From an uncultured Porphyromonadaceae bacterium (lineage in GTDB: Bacteria; Bacteroidota; Bacteroidia; Bacteroidales; Muribaculaceae), in contig CAMWNR010000005.1 in NCBI GenBank assembly GCA_947175665.1, forward strand, positions 1-49,885: DNA of 49,885 bases. The letters are read 5' to 3'. This document shows positions 42,536 through 48,995 of the stretch, one piece after another. The position numbers and the translations under genes are program-made. A model generated the notes under the pieces. That model had not been told where the DNA came from, did not search any database, and worked only from the letters and a program-made list of their open reading frames with translations. Positions within the stretch are counted from its first letter, which is position 1; each line of letters opens with the position of its first letter.

Positions 42536-43774
42536 AGTGGCGACTTTGGGATTATCACTGCAAGAGTAAAGGAAGCATCGACCGTCAATATATTCTCGTA
42601 CAAGTAGCCATGATTTTTCACCACATAGTTCAATTTCAAAAACATGAGAGTTTTTGAGACCTTTTTTGACGTAAGTTGGATTAATACCGAGATAACGTGC
42701 TGAATTAAATACCCGTTTAATATCCAATAAGAGCTCGTTTTTCTCACGGTAAAACTTGTGTGGCTGATTAAGGAACTCTTTGACGGTGGAACCAGACATA
42801 TTGGGACGTATTGGAAATTCAGGATTTTCAAGAGGCTCATTGAGTTTATCTGCCATATATTCCCGAATTTCACGGCGGCGCTTTGCGATATATTCGCGTT
42901 CTTGCTCTTCGGCCATCTGCTCAATCACCTTTTTGGCTTCTTCCGGGGCTTTGTAATACGGATGTTTGGGAGGGAACAATTTCAGCTCCTTTCCGGGATT
43001 GAAGCGGAAAATCTGCTGTTTGGCCGCTTCGGTGCAGTTGTTGCCGCGCAGCATTGCAAGATCCGGGTCTGATTCAGGATATTTATCCTTTCGCACCTGC
43101 ACCACGTCACACCTGCACCCCCATCCATTGGGCGGAAAAAACTCTCTCCAGAAAGGGTCGAGTACTGGAAGGGTTGTGTTGTGGAGGATTGCATGATCTT
43201 CGCGCACGCGGTCGTCCATGGCCGTTCGGTACTGGAGGTCATAGCGGTCAGCCTCACGGACAAATCGCTCCCATTTTTCAGCCATGATAGCCGAGCGGAC
43301 TGCATAATTATATTCGGCACGGAGATAATTATGATTATAGCGGTTATTAACCTGCTCCACGTCCTTGCGGAACGTCTCAAACGGTTTAATCTCGCCTTTG
43401 TCGGTAGTCAGGGACAGACCGACCTCGCGCAGCGTGTGGAAAGCCTTGAAACCGGAGAAAATAAAAGCATTATTTTCGAGGGCATAACGCACCACCTCCG
43501 TGACCTCATGGGGCACACCGGAACAGATCGCAGTGTTAAACTGTTTCAGAGTTTCGGCAATGAGGCGGCGTGCTTCCGGGGTGTTTAGTTGTGACGTGTC
43601 GAAGCCTCCGGCATTGTAAACCATACCGGCAGCGTCAAAAAAGGCCGTGTCGTCAAAATCTGGCTTGTCTGTGGCGTCCGCGAGTTCCAGCAAGTCATTT
43701 TCATACAGAGAACCTAAAGCGGCGTTAAAAGAGAGATAAGAGCGGCGAAGCCCCGTCGTGTCAGCCAGTCTCAT
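42506..43774 (-). CDS. Mu gpF-like minor head protein with C-terminal PBECR-type nuclease domain
   Basis: Residues 1-260 of this 422-residue protein are gpF/SPP1 gp7-like: 'AMDDRVREDHAILHN' and 'FFPPNGWGCRCDVVQVRKD' are the family core. A charged linker (about 275-315) leads to a second domain, residues about 318-410: 'MSGSTVKEFLNQPHKFYREK', 'NELLLDIKRVFNSARYLG', 'HVFEIELCGEKSWLLVREYI' and 'FLYSCSD'. This resembles the phage Barnase-EndoU-ColicinE5/D-RelE-like (PBECR) nucleases reported on polyvalent and head proteins; His339, His377, Arg393 and Tyr403 are candidate catalytic residues. The C-terminal part is clearly AT-richer than the rest of the late operon. A nuclease carried into the cell with the head or used in conflict is inferred. 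Confidence 0.75.
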   Translation of the reverse strand: MRLADTTGLRRSYLSFNAALGSLYENDLLELADATDKPDFDDTAFFDAAGMVYNAGGFDTSQLNTPEARRLIAETLKQFNTAICSGVPHEVTEVVRYALENNAFIFSGFKAFHTLREVGLSLTTDKGEIKPFETFRKDVEQVNNRYNHNYLRAEYNYAVRSAIMAEKWERFVREADRYDLQYRTAMDDRVREDHAILHNTTLPVLDPFWREFFPPNGWGCRCDVVQVRKDKYPESDPDLAMLRGNNCTEAAKQQIFRFNPGKELKLFPPKHPYYKAPEEAKKVIEQMAEEQEREYIAKRRREIREYMADKLNEPLENPEFPIRPNMSGSTVKEFLNQPHKFYREKNELLLDIKRVFNSARYLGINPTYVKKGLKNSHVFEIELCGEKSWLLVREYIDGRCFLYSCSDNPKVATGLIKTKDPE

Positions 43775-43794
43775 TGTTGAGATTTGCGCGGGGC

Positions 43795-45039
43795 TTAGTC
43801 GAAAAAACGGTCTGGTTGTGTCTTAGCCTCACGCGGCGCGTCGATGGTTACGCCATATTTTTCCGTGAAGTATTCCGGCGGAATTTGGTAATACTCCAGA
43901 ACCAGGCGCTCAATTTCGCGCTGTTCGGCCGGTGAGTAACTTGTGGCATTGTTCCACTGGAAGCGGCACCCTTTGACCGGGAAGCCGTGCCGCTCCATGA
44001 GGGGGAGCAACTTTCCGTTGATAACGTGGGCGCACATAGTTGCGTCGCTTTCGGTGGTGCGCTCAAAAATTTCGAGGTGCACTTCGGACTGAGAGAGCGA
44101 GGAACCGGAGTCGATTGTCATAGTCTGATTTAACACAACCTTTGACAGTTCGGAGTTGCAACGGTCCACTCTCTTGTCATAGACATTGTAAGCGTCTCCG
44201 CGGCTGCTTTCCTTAATTTCAATTTCTGTGCCGTCGGTAGTGACGATGTATTGAGCCGCGCCCATGTCGCGGAGTGCTGCTTCGGTTCTGGCGCGCTCCG
44301 CGTCGTCCAGACCATTGACGCGGGCTATTCGCATAGGCATACCGAAAATTTCACCGAACACGTCCCAATACGCCAGCATGTTCTTTTTGCTGATACATGA
44401 GGGGGCACACTTGAGAAGCAATCCCAAGTCGCGGGGTCTGCCTACTTCCACGCACCAGTTGGCAATATCGCCCTCACGGTAAGGAATACCGTTGCGCCAG
44501 TCGTCGCCGGGGTTTCGTACTAAGACACCGTACTCAGGCACAACGTGTTTGCGGGGCACGAGTTCCACGCCGTCAAATCGCATGTGGCCGTCGTCGCGCA
44601 CAACGTCGCCCAACTGTATGAGGGTAGGCCCCCAATATATGGAGTCCAGACAGAGATCGAGGTAGTCTAGAAACCAGGAAGTTTGGAGCAGTTTGGTGGC
44701 TTCTGTGTTTTCCTTTCCGTCGGCGCCAACGAGGCGGAAATCCTTTTGCAAGACCTTACCTTTGCGCTGGGCTATACAGCCGGAGAGATGTGCGTCGAGT
44801 ATGCAATCAGCGTAAATGTCATAAAGACGGCAGCGGTTAGGGTTTTCTATGTCGATGGCTATCTGATTGGCAGCGCGCCAGTCTGCAATGTCCTTTTTAG
44901 TCAGGCTGTCGGTCTGCTGCTGGAGGTTTGCTGTGAGTTTTACGCCCTGTTTGGAACTGACACGGCGTGCAAGTTCCACCAGTTCTGAGCGAGAGGGGTG
45001 AGAGAAATAGTTGCGTATAGATGTAATAATATTTGCCAT
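43795..45039 (-). CDS. Phage portal protein, DUF935 (Mu gp29-like)
   Basis: This 414-residue protein has DUF935 markers: 'DIYADCILDAHLSGCIAQRK', 'GKVLQKDFRLVG', 'LVPRKHVVPEYGV', 'LAYWDVFGEIFGMPMRIARV', 'QTMTIDSGSSLSQSEVHLEI' and 'PPEYFTEKYGVTID'. It forms the dodecameric portal for DNA packaging. gpF follows after 20 bp. Its place after the baseplate genes rather than right after terminase is unusual for a Mu-type order. Confidence 0.88.
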   Translation of the reverse strand: MANIITSIRNYFSHPSRSELVELARRVSSKQGVKLTANLQQQTDSLTKKDIADWRAANQIAIDIENPNRCRLYDIYADCILDAHLSGCIAQRKGKVLQKDFRLVGADGKENTEATKLLQTSWFLDYLDLCLDSIYWGPTLIQLGDVVRDDGHMRFDGVELVPRKHVVPEYGVLVRNPGDDWRNGIPYREGDIANWCVEVGRPRDLGLLLKCAPSCISKKNMLAYWDVFGEIFGMPMRIARVNGLDDAERARTEAALRDMGAAQYIVTTDGTEIEIKESSRGDAYNVYDKRVDRCNSELSKVVLNQTMTIDSGSSLSQSEVHLEIFERTTESDATMCAHVINGKLLPLMERHGFPVKGCRFQWNNATSYSPAEQREIERLVLEYYQIPPEYFTEKYGVTIDAPREAKTQPDRFFD

Positions 45040-45051
45040 TGGTAATAAATA

Positions 45052-45711
45052 TCAGGTTAAACGGATATTGCCTTTGCTGTCGAGCCGGAGCGCACCAGTA
45101 GTCGAAAGGCGGCAGCGGGGTGGAACTACTTCAATGCAAAGGGTGTTATAAATAGCCGTGTCAGAAGTAGCAACGGCGTTGATATTTGATTTGCCGAGGC
45201 GCACCGGTGTGACATTGCCGTCGGGGGTGACGTTGACCGCCTGGTGGTCGCCGATGAACAGCACCGAGCCGAGACTGAACCGTGGAAAGAGCCGGGCGTC
45301 GATATGCTGGGGCACACGGTTACGCAGCGTAATGAGCACCGGGGTGCTTGTAATGTCGATGCGCAAAGGGCGTGAGAGGCTCTGTCCGGAAAGTTGGGCG
45401 ATAAGGGCTTCAACCCGTGCGCGAGCCGATTCGGACTTCTGAATTTCCGCGGCAACTTTGTTTGTCGCTTCCGTCGTCGCCCCGGTGAGGCGCTGGTCGA
45501 TGTCGTTCTGAATTTCGGGTACGTTGGTGGAAAGGAACAGCCCGACCGCTTTGTTGATGTCGCCGCAGGCTTCCACCAGGGAGGCAAACAACTGGCCGAC
45601 CTGACGGGCAGAAACGGACTTAGCCTCCACCGCGTCGCGTATGGCTTCGGCTTTTGTAAGCAGATCGGCGGTATCAAGCCGCTGCAAGTCGTTGGGGGTG
45701 AGATTTGCCAT
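45052..45711 (-). CDS. Phage structural protein of unknown role
   Basis: This 219-residue protein has a helical N-terminal half ('QVGQLFASLVEACGDINKAV', 'TNKVAAEIQKSESARARVEA') and a beta-rich C-terminal half ('PVLITLRNRVPQHIDARLF', 'CRLSTTGALRLDSKGNIRLT'). The layout (coiled stem, then compact beta domain) suits a tail fibre or baseplate accessory protein. No family recognised. It is 12 bp before the portal gene and its ATG directly follows the stop codon of a 21-residue mini-ORF. Confidence 0.5.
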   Translation of the reverse strand: MANLTPNDLQRLDTADLLTKAEAIRDAVEAKSVSARQVGQLFASLVEACGDINKAVGLFLSTNVPEIQNDIDQRLTGATTEATNKVAAEIQKSESARARVEALIAQLSGQSLSRPLRIDITSTPVLITLRNRVPQHIDARLFPRFSLGSVLFIGDHQAVNVTPDGNVTPVRLGKSNINAVATSDTAIYNTLCIEVVPPRCRLSTTGALRLDSKGNIRLT

Positions 45712-45777
45712 TTACAAAGGATTTTGAATCCCGGCTACATTCGGCATAATCAAAATAAATTTTGCTTCTGCGTTCAT
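45712..45777 (-). CDS. Mini-ORF in repeat element R1 (21 residues), possible leader peptide
   Basis: ATG at 45777 to TAA at 45714-45712 encodes 21 residues (M-N-A-E-A-K-F-I-L-I-M-P-N-V-A-G-I...). The stop is followed immediately by the ATG of the 219-residue protein. A sister mini-ORF (47127-47189) shares most of its sequence. Translation is unproven; the frame could be incidental to a DNA or RNA element. Confidence 0.3.
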   Translation of the reverse strand: MNAEAKFILIMPNVAGIQNPL

Positions 45778-45784
45778 TTGCACG
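45732..45784. repeat. 53-bp late-region repeat R1
   Basis: Differs at two positions from R2 (47144-47196). On the late-transcript strand it begins CGTGCAAATGAACGCAGAAG. Each copy lies in a gap between late genes. Confidence 0.85.
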
Positions 45785-45809
45785 GGAATTTTAGAATATG
45801 AAAAAAGGG

Positions 45810-46235
45810 TTAAGAAAATATTTCGCTGAAAGGGTTATCGAAAATACGTGTAAATTCGCGGGTAGATTCCGGGGTGATGGCTTCCCCTTTTTCGAGAGCC
45901 TCCAGCACTTCCTCCAGTTTGTCGGGTATGGCCGTTTCCGGGTCCAGCCTTTGAACTTTTCGCAGCGGTCGCGGGGTGCCGGTCTGATACAGGAGTTCCA
46001 GATAATCGGCACGGTCAATATCAGTTGCCGGTGTGATTGACTGGAGCGCGTAAGCCGAACGGACGGACTGGCTAACCACGTCCTCCACCTCATAATTGAG
46101 CACCTGACCGTCTGACAGTTGGGAGGTCACGGAAATGCCGTTGCGGACAGCAAGGGCAAAGAGCCCGGCGAGAGAGCCGAGCGCAAGCAGCGCGATGTCG
46201 GGTAGCGATTGGCGGTCGTTTACAATTATCTGCAT
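45810..46235 (-). CDS. Phage tail protein with LysM-like N-terminal domain
   Basis: This 141-residue protein begins 'MQIIVNDRQSLPDIALLALG' and 'LFALAVRNGISVTSQLSDGQ', similar to LysM-type domains of phage tail proteins. The rest is charged and helical ('PDKLEEVLEALEKGEAITPE'). It sits between the baseplate protein and the 219-residue protein. It probably acts in baseplate or tail assembly; no catalytic motif is visible. Confidence 0.5.
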   Translation of the reverse strand: MQIIVNDRQSLPDIALLALGSLAGLFALAVRNGISVTSQLSDGQVLNYEVEDVVSQSVRSAYALQSITPATDIDRADYLELLYQTGTPRPLRKVQRLDPETAIPDKLEEVLEALEKGEAITPESTREFTRIFDNPFSEIFS

Positions 46236-46239
46236 AGGG

Positions 46240-46518
46240 TCATGTAATATTTACGACACCTTCCGGGGAGAGTGTCAGGTTATTAACTTCCAGCCCACAG
46301 GCGCGTAGCATTTTTTTAGCATTGCCCGGCCAGAACGGATCGGGCGCGCCGGAAAGCATGAGCCTTGCTTCCGCACCTAACAGGGGGTGTTCCTTGAACT
46401 CGCCCCGGCAGGCGGTCAGGACAATTTCAGCAATAAAGTTTTCAGCCGGAGCGACCACAGCCCCGGAAGAGCACACCAGCAGGTCGCCGGTGTCGGTATC
46501 AATTTGCAGACCTGTCAT
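46240..46518 (-). CDS. Baseplate wedge protein, gp25/gp46-like
   Basis: This 92-residue protein ('MTGLQIDTDTGDLLVCSSGA', 'ENFIAEIVLTACRGEFKEHP', 'LLGAEARLMLSG') resembles small Mu gp46 or T4 gp25-type baseplate proteins, with the typical 'D..TGDL' start and 'GEFxxxPxxG' region. It overlaps the spike gene by 4 bp. Confidence 0.65.
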   Translation of the reverse strand: MTGLQIDTDTGDLLVCSSGAVVAPAENFIAEIVLTACRGEFKEHPLLGAEARLMLSGAPDPFWPGNAKKMLRACGLEVNNLTLSPEGVVNIT

Positions 46519-47117
46519 TGCGTTACTTTTTTATTTTCGTAGTCGCCGCGATTTGTAAGTGTGAGTTGTGAACCGAACCAGGAACCGGCGGCAGTCTTAA
46601 GAGCAGCCCCGCCGTCCTGGGCAGTCACAACCCACTCGGAAAAGGCGGATTTTAATTTGTTGATGTCGTTTTCAATGAGGTTAAGGCGTTTTGTCAGGTC
46701 CTTAACCTTGACAAGACCGCCGAGGTCACCACCGTTGAAAGTCACGGCGTTTTTATCCAGATGTGCGGAAATGTCGCCCACGTCGATACGTACTCCGTCG
46801 GCGTCCATGACGGCCGAGGTGTCGCCGATCACAATTTCGGCCGACTCTATTTTTTCAGTCAGCAGAACCGCGCCGGCGGCACCGTCCGCGATGAAGCCAA
46901 CGACAACAAAAGAGCCGATTTCAGGGAACAGGCAGAGACCGAAGTCAGCGCCCTGGTTAGCCTGAAGGTTGACACCGAGCAGGGGCGCGCCTTCATTGAT
47001 TGGGGAGCAGTCAACAGTGCGCGCGGATTTATCCACCGCGTCCACGGTGCACACCAGGGCGATGGTTTCACCGTCGGGCTGTGCCAGTTGCCGGATTATG
47101 TTTCGTAAATTCTGCAT
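46515..47117 (-). CDS. Baseplate spike/assembly protein, Mu gp45-like
   Basis: This 200-residue protein has an OB-fold-like start ('GETIALVCTVDAVDKSARTV', 'LCLFPEIGSFVVVGFIADGA'), a beta-helix-like repeat region ('AEIVIGDTSAVMDADGVRID', 'ISAHLDKNAVTFNGGDLGGL') and a helical stretch. This is the gpV/gp45 pattern of contractile-tail spikes. It follows mini-ORF R2 by 9 bp and lies after the hub gene, the natural order. Confidence 0.7.
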   Translation of the reverse strand: MQNLRNIIRQLAQPDGETIALVCTVDAVDKSARTVDCSPINEGAPLLGVNLQANQGADFGLCLFPEIGSFVVVGFIADGAAGAVLLTEKIESAEIVIGDTSAVMDADGVRIDVGDISAHLDKNAVTFNGGDLGGLVKVKDLTKRLNLIENDINKLKSAFSEWVVTAQDGGAALKTAAGSWFGSQLTLTNRGDYENKKVTQ

Positions 47118-47126
47118 AGTCTGAAA

Positions 47127-47189
47127 TTAACTTTGTTTAATATCGGCTGCATTCGGCATAATCAAAATAAATTTTGCTTCTGCGCTCAT
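47127..47189 (-). CDS. Mini-ORF in repeat element R2 (20 residues), possible leader peptide
   Basis: ATG at 47189 to TAA at 47129-47127 encodes 20 residues (M-S-A-E-A-K-F-I-L-I-M-P-N-A-A-D-I...), almost the same as the mini-ORF at 45712-45777. It fills the gap between the hub stop (47202) and the spike start (47117). Translation is unproven. Confidence 0.3.
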   Translation of the reverse strand: MSAEAKFILIMPNAADIKQS

Positions 47190-47196
47190 TTGCACG
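47144..47196. repeat. 53-bp late-region repeat R2
   Basis: Differs from R1 at two of 53 positions. The 18 bp TGCGCTCATTTGCACGAT at 47181-47198 recur exactly at 48968-48985 (R4). Confidence 0.85.
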
Positions 47197-47201
47197 ATAT
47201 T

Positions 47202-48155
47202 TCATTGTAGGCGGAGTCCGAGCGTTATTTCCTGGCGGAAGCCGGACGAACCGTATTTAATTACATTCTTTTTGACCTGGTAAACGCCCATTTTAGTGCC
47301 GTCGATAATAAGGCCGATGGCGTCCAGACAGTCAACCAGAGAAGCCCCAAAAGTGGTAAAAGAACCGGTGAGGCCGTCGCGTTTGAGGCGTTTGACTTCC
47401 TGCTGGGCCCAAGCCTTAAGTTCACTTTCAGTCTTGTTGTATGTGTGCAGCGTGCGGTGTTCGCCATCGGCGTCGCCGACCTCAACCTTAATTTTTTTGT
47501 TGTTAGGCATTAGGCTGACCGCCTTAACACGCAGGCGCATATTTTCCGCCTTTTGCTGCTGGAGGCTCTGGTCTGAAATGATGTTAAGCCCGGAGCGAAA
47601 CACTTGCGCGGGTGTGCTATCGCGCTCAAAGAGCACGCCACAGTAAAGAACCGGTTCCCCGTCCTCATATCGGAAAAATGAACGGATGCCCTGTTCTGAC
47701 AACTTGCCGAGCAGCGCGGCCACGGTGTCGGCTGTGACACGGTAGGCACCGAGCGACTGTTCGCCCATGACGTTGAGCCGGTAAGTTATTCCCTGATCCT
47801 TGAGCAGCGTTTCGATTGTAACTGAGCGGTAGGCTTTTTTCTGTGCCGGCATTTGTTTGAGTTTGTACATATCGTCCTCGCAGGTGATAACCACCGGCGT
47901 TTTGAAGCCTACGTCACGGACATAACCCACGAAAGCCAGTTGCAAATTGTCGTCGTAGCCCAGAGAGATGCGCACAGCGTCGCCACGGTGCACAGGAATT
48001 TCAGCCGAGCCGTCCCACTTCAATTTTTTAGGCAGTGTTATTTTGGCTTCGGCTGTGAGTTTTTCGGTGTCGCGTGTAATCTCCACGGCAGTAACGAAAT
48101 CGAGAGACCAGGAGCGATCTCCCTTAATTTCAATTTTAGCGCATAACTTAAACAT
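47202..48155 (-). CDS. Tail hub protein, gp44/gpD (late control)-like
   Basis: This 317-residue protein has the layout of contractile tail hub proteins (Mu gp44, P2 gpD): an N-terminal beta domain ('SLDFVTAVEITRDTEKLTAE', 'IPVHRGDAVRISLGYDDNLQ', 'FVGYVRDVGFKTPVVITCED'), a helical insertion 'SVTIETLLKDQGITYRL', and a later domain with 'MRLRVKAVSLMPNNKKIKVE' and 'GSFTTFGASLVDCLDAIGLI'. The next genes are spike and wedge, as expected. Its stop is followed by mini-ORF R2. Confidence 0.7.
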   Translation of the reverse strand: MFKLCAKIEIKGDRSWSLDFVTAVEITRDTEKLTAEAKITLPKKLKWDGSAEIPVHRGDAVRISLGYDDNLQLAFVGYVRDVGFKTPVVITCEDDMYKLKQMPAQKKAYRSVTIETLLKDQGITYRLNVMGEQSLGAYRVTADTVAALLGKLSEQGIRSFFRYEDGEPVLYCGVLFERDSTPAQVFRSGLNIISDQSLQQQKAENMRLRVKAVSLMPNNKKIKVEVGDADGEHRTLHTYNKTESELKAWAQQEVKRLKRDGLTGSFTTFGASLVDCLDAIGLIIDGTKMGVYQVKKNVIKYGSSGFRQEITLGLRLQ

Positions 48156-48187
48156 GGGTTAAACGGTATTTAATTGGCATTGAATAC

Positions 48188-48240
48188 CGGCAGCGCCTCA
48201 GCATAATCAAGCGGGCTTGCTTCTGCATTTGGCTTGCACG
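48188..48240. repeat. 53-bp late-region repeat R3 (diverged)
   Basis: Same length as R1 and R2 and shared blocks GCATAATC, TTGCTTCTGC and TTGCACG, with substitutions and short shifts between them. It lies in the 100-bp gap between the gp36-like and hub genes. The ATG-led frame of R1/R2 is not kept. Confidence 0.7.
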
Positions 48241-48255
48241 GTATTTAACGGGTGT

Positions 48256-48675
48256 TTAATAGTCGTATCTGTTGGGCTTCATGGAGCCGAAGCGCACGGG
48301 GTTCCGTGCGTCGTTGTCGCCGTCGGGGGATTGATACAGGGGTAAATTCGGGGAGGCTTTGCCTGCCTGAATGTCGCGGAGCCATTTAATAGAATCGTTG
48401 TATAGACATTCGCGGCGCTCATGCCCCATATTCTGAGGCAGACGGTGAATCATGAGCCATAGGGATATATTGACGGCGCACTGCACCAGCATGGCGTTAC
48501 GGTAGCAACCCTCAGCACTGAACACGCGATCCATATCGTAACGGTGTCGGAGATAAGAGCCTATTTGTTCCAAGGCGGCGGCTTCGGCAGTCAGTCGTAT
48601 TTCGTCGTTCTGTGTTATCTGCTTAAATTCGTATTCATCGCATACGCTGCTGTAATCGTCGAGTGTCAGGAACAT
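48256..48675 (-). CDS. DUF1320 / Mu gp36-like protein
   Basis: This 139-residue protein begins 'MFLTLDDYSSVCDEYEFKQI' and has 'AAALEQIGSYLRHRYDMDRV' and 'AVNISLWLMIHRLPQNMGHE', the pattern of DUF1320 head-tail connector proteins (Mu gp36). It overlaps the preceding 109-residue gene by 10 bp. In Mu the protein acts at the head-tail neck. Confidence 0.75.
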   Translation of the reverse strand: MFLTLDDYSSVCDEYEFKQITQNDEIRLTAEAAALEQIGSYLRHRYDMDRVFSAEGCYRNAMLVQCAVNISLWLMIHRLPQNMGHERRECLYNDSIKWLRDIQAGKASPNLPLYQSPDGDNDARNPVRFGSMKPNRYDY

Positions 48676-48995
48676 GGGCGCGAGATTTTGGGGGTTGCTT
48701 CAAAAATTGCTATTTCGCGGGCTTTTTCGGCAGTCAGACCGGGCAAACGTTTTTGCCGGATCAATTTTTTCACTCCCTGCATGGAAACACAGACCGGGCG
48801 GCCGTTATGAACGAGCACCAGGTATTTTTTACGGTAGAGGTCAGCGGAGCGCCGGGCTTCGCGGATCGCACGATTTTTGCGCCAGTCAAAGATGAGGGCG
48901 CGGAAAAATTCAGATATTGGCGCCGCCCAAAATCGGCGGCACTCGACAAAGCCCGGCGAGCCGGCTTTGCGCTCATTTGCACGATTTTTTACCAT
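48666..48995 (-). CDS. Small basic phage protein, unknown
   Basis: This 109-residue protein overlaps terminase by 7 bp and the gp36-like gene by 10 bp. The C-terminal part 'KKYLVLVHNGRPVCVSMQGV' then 'KKLIRQKRLPGLTAEKAREI' looks like a compact alpha/beta domain found in Bacteroidales phages. The first 15 codons coincide with repeat element R4 read in another frame. No function known. Confidence 0.6.
   Translation of the reverse strand: MVKNRANERKAGSPGFVECRRFWAAPISEFFRALIFDWRKNRAIREARRSADLYRKKYLVLVHNGRPVCVSMQGVKKLIRQKRLPGLTAEKAREIAIFEATPKISRPCS
48968..48985. repeat. Late-region repeat R4 (18-bp core)
   Basis: Exact copy of 18 bp of R2 (TGCGCTCATTTGCACGAT), located at the start of the 109-residue gene. 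It is coding here, in a different reading frame from the R1/R2 mini-ORFs. Confidence 0.65.
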
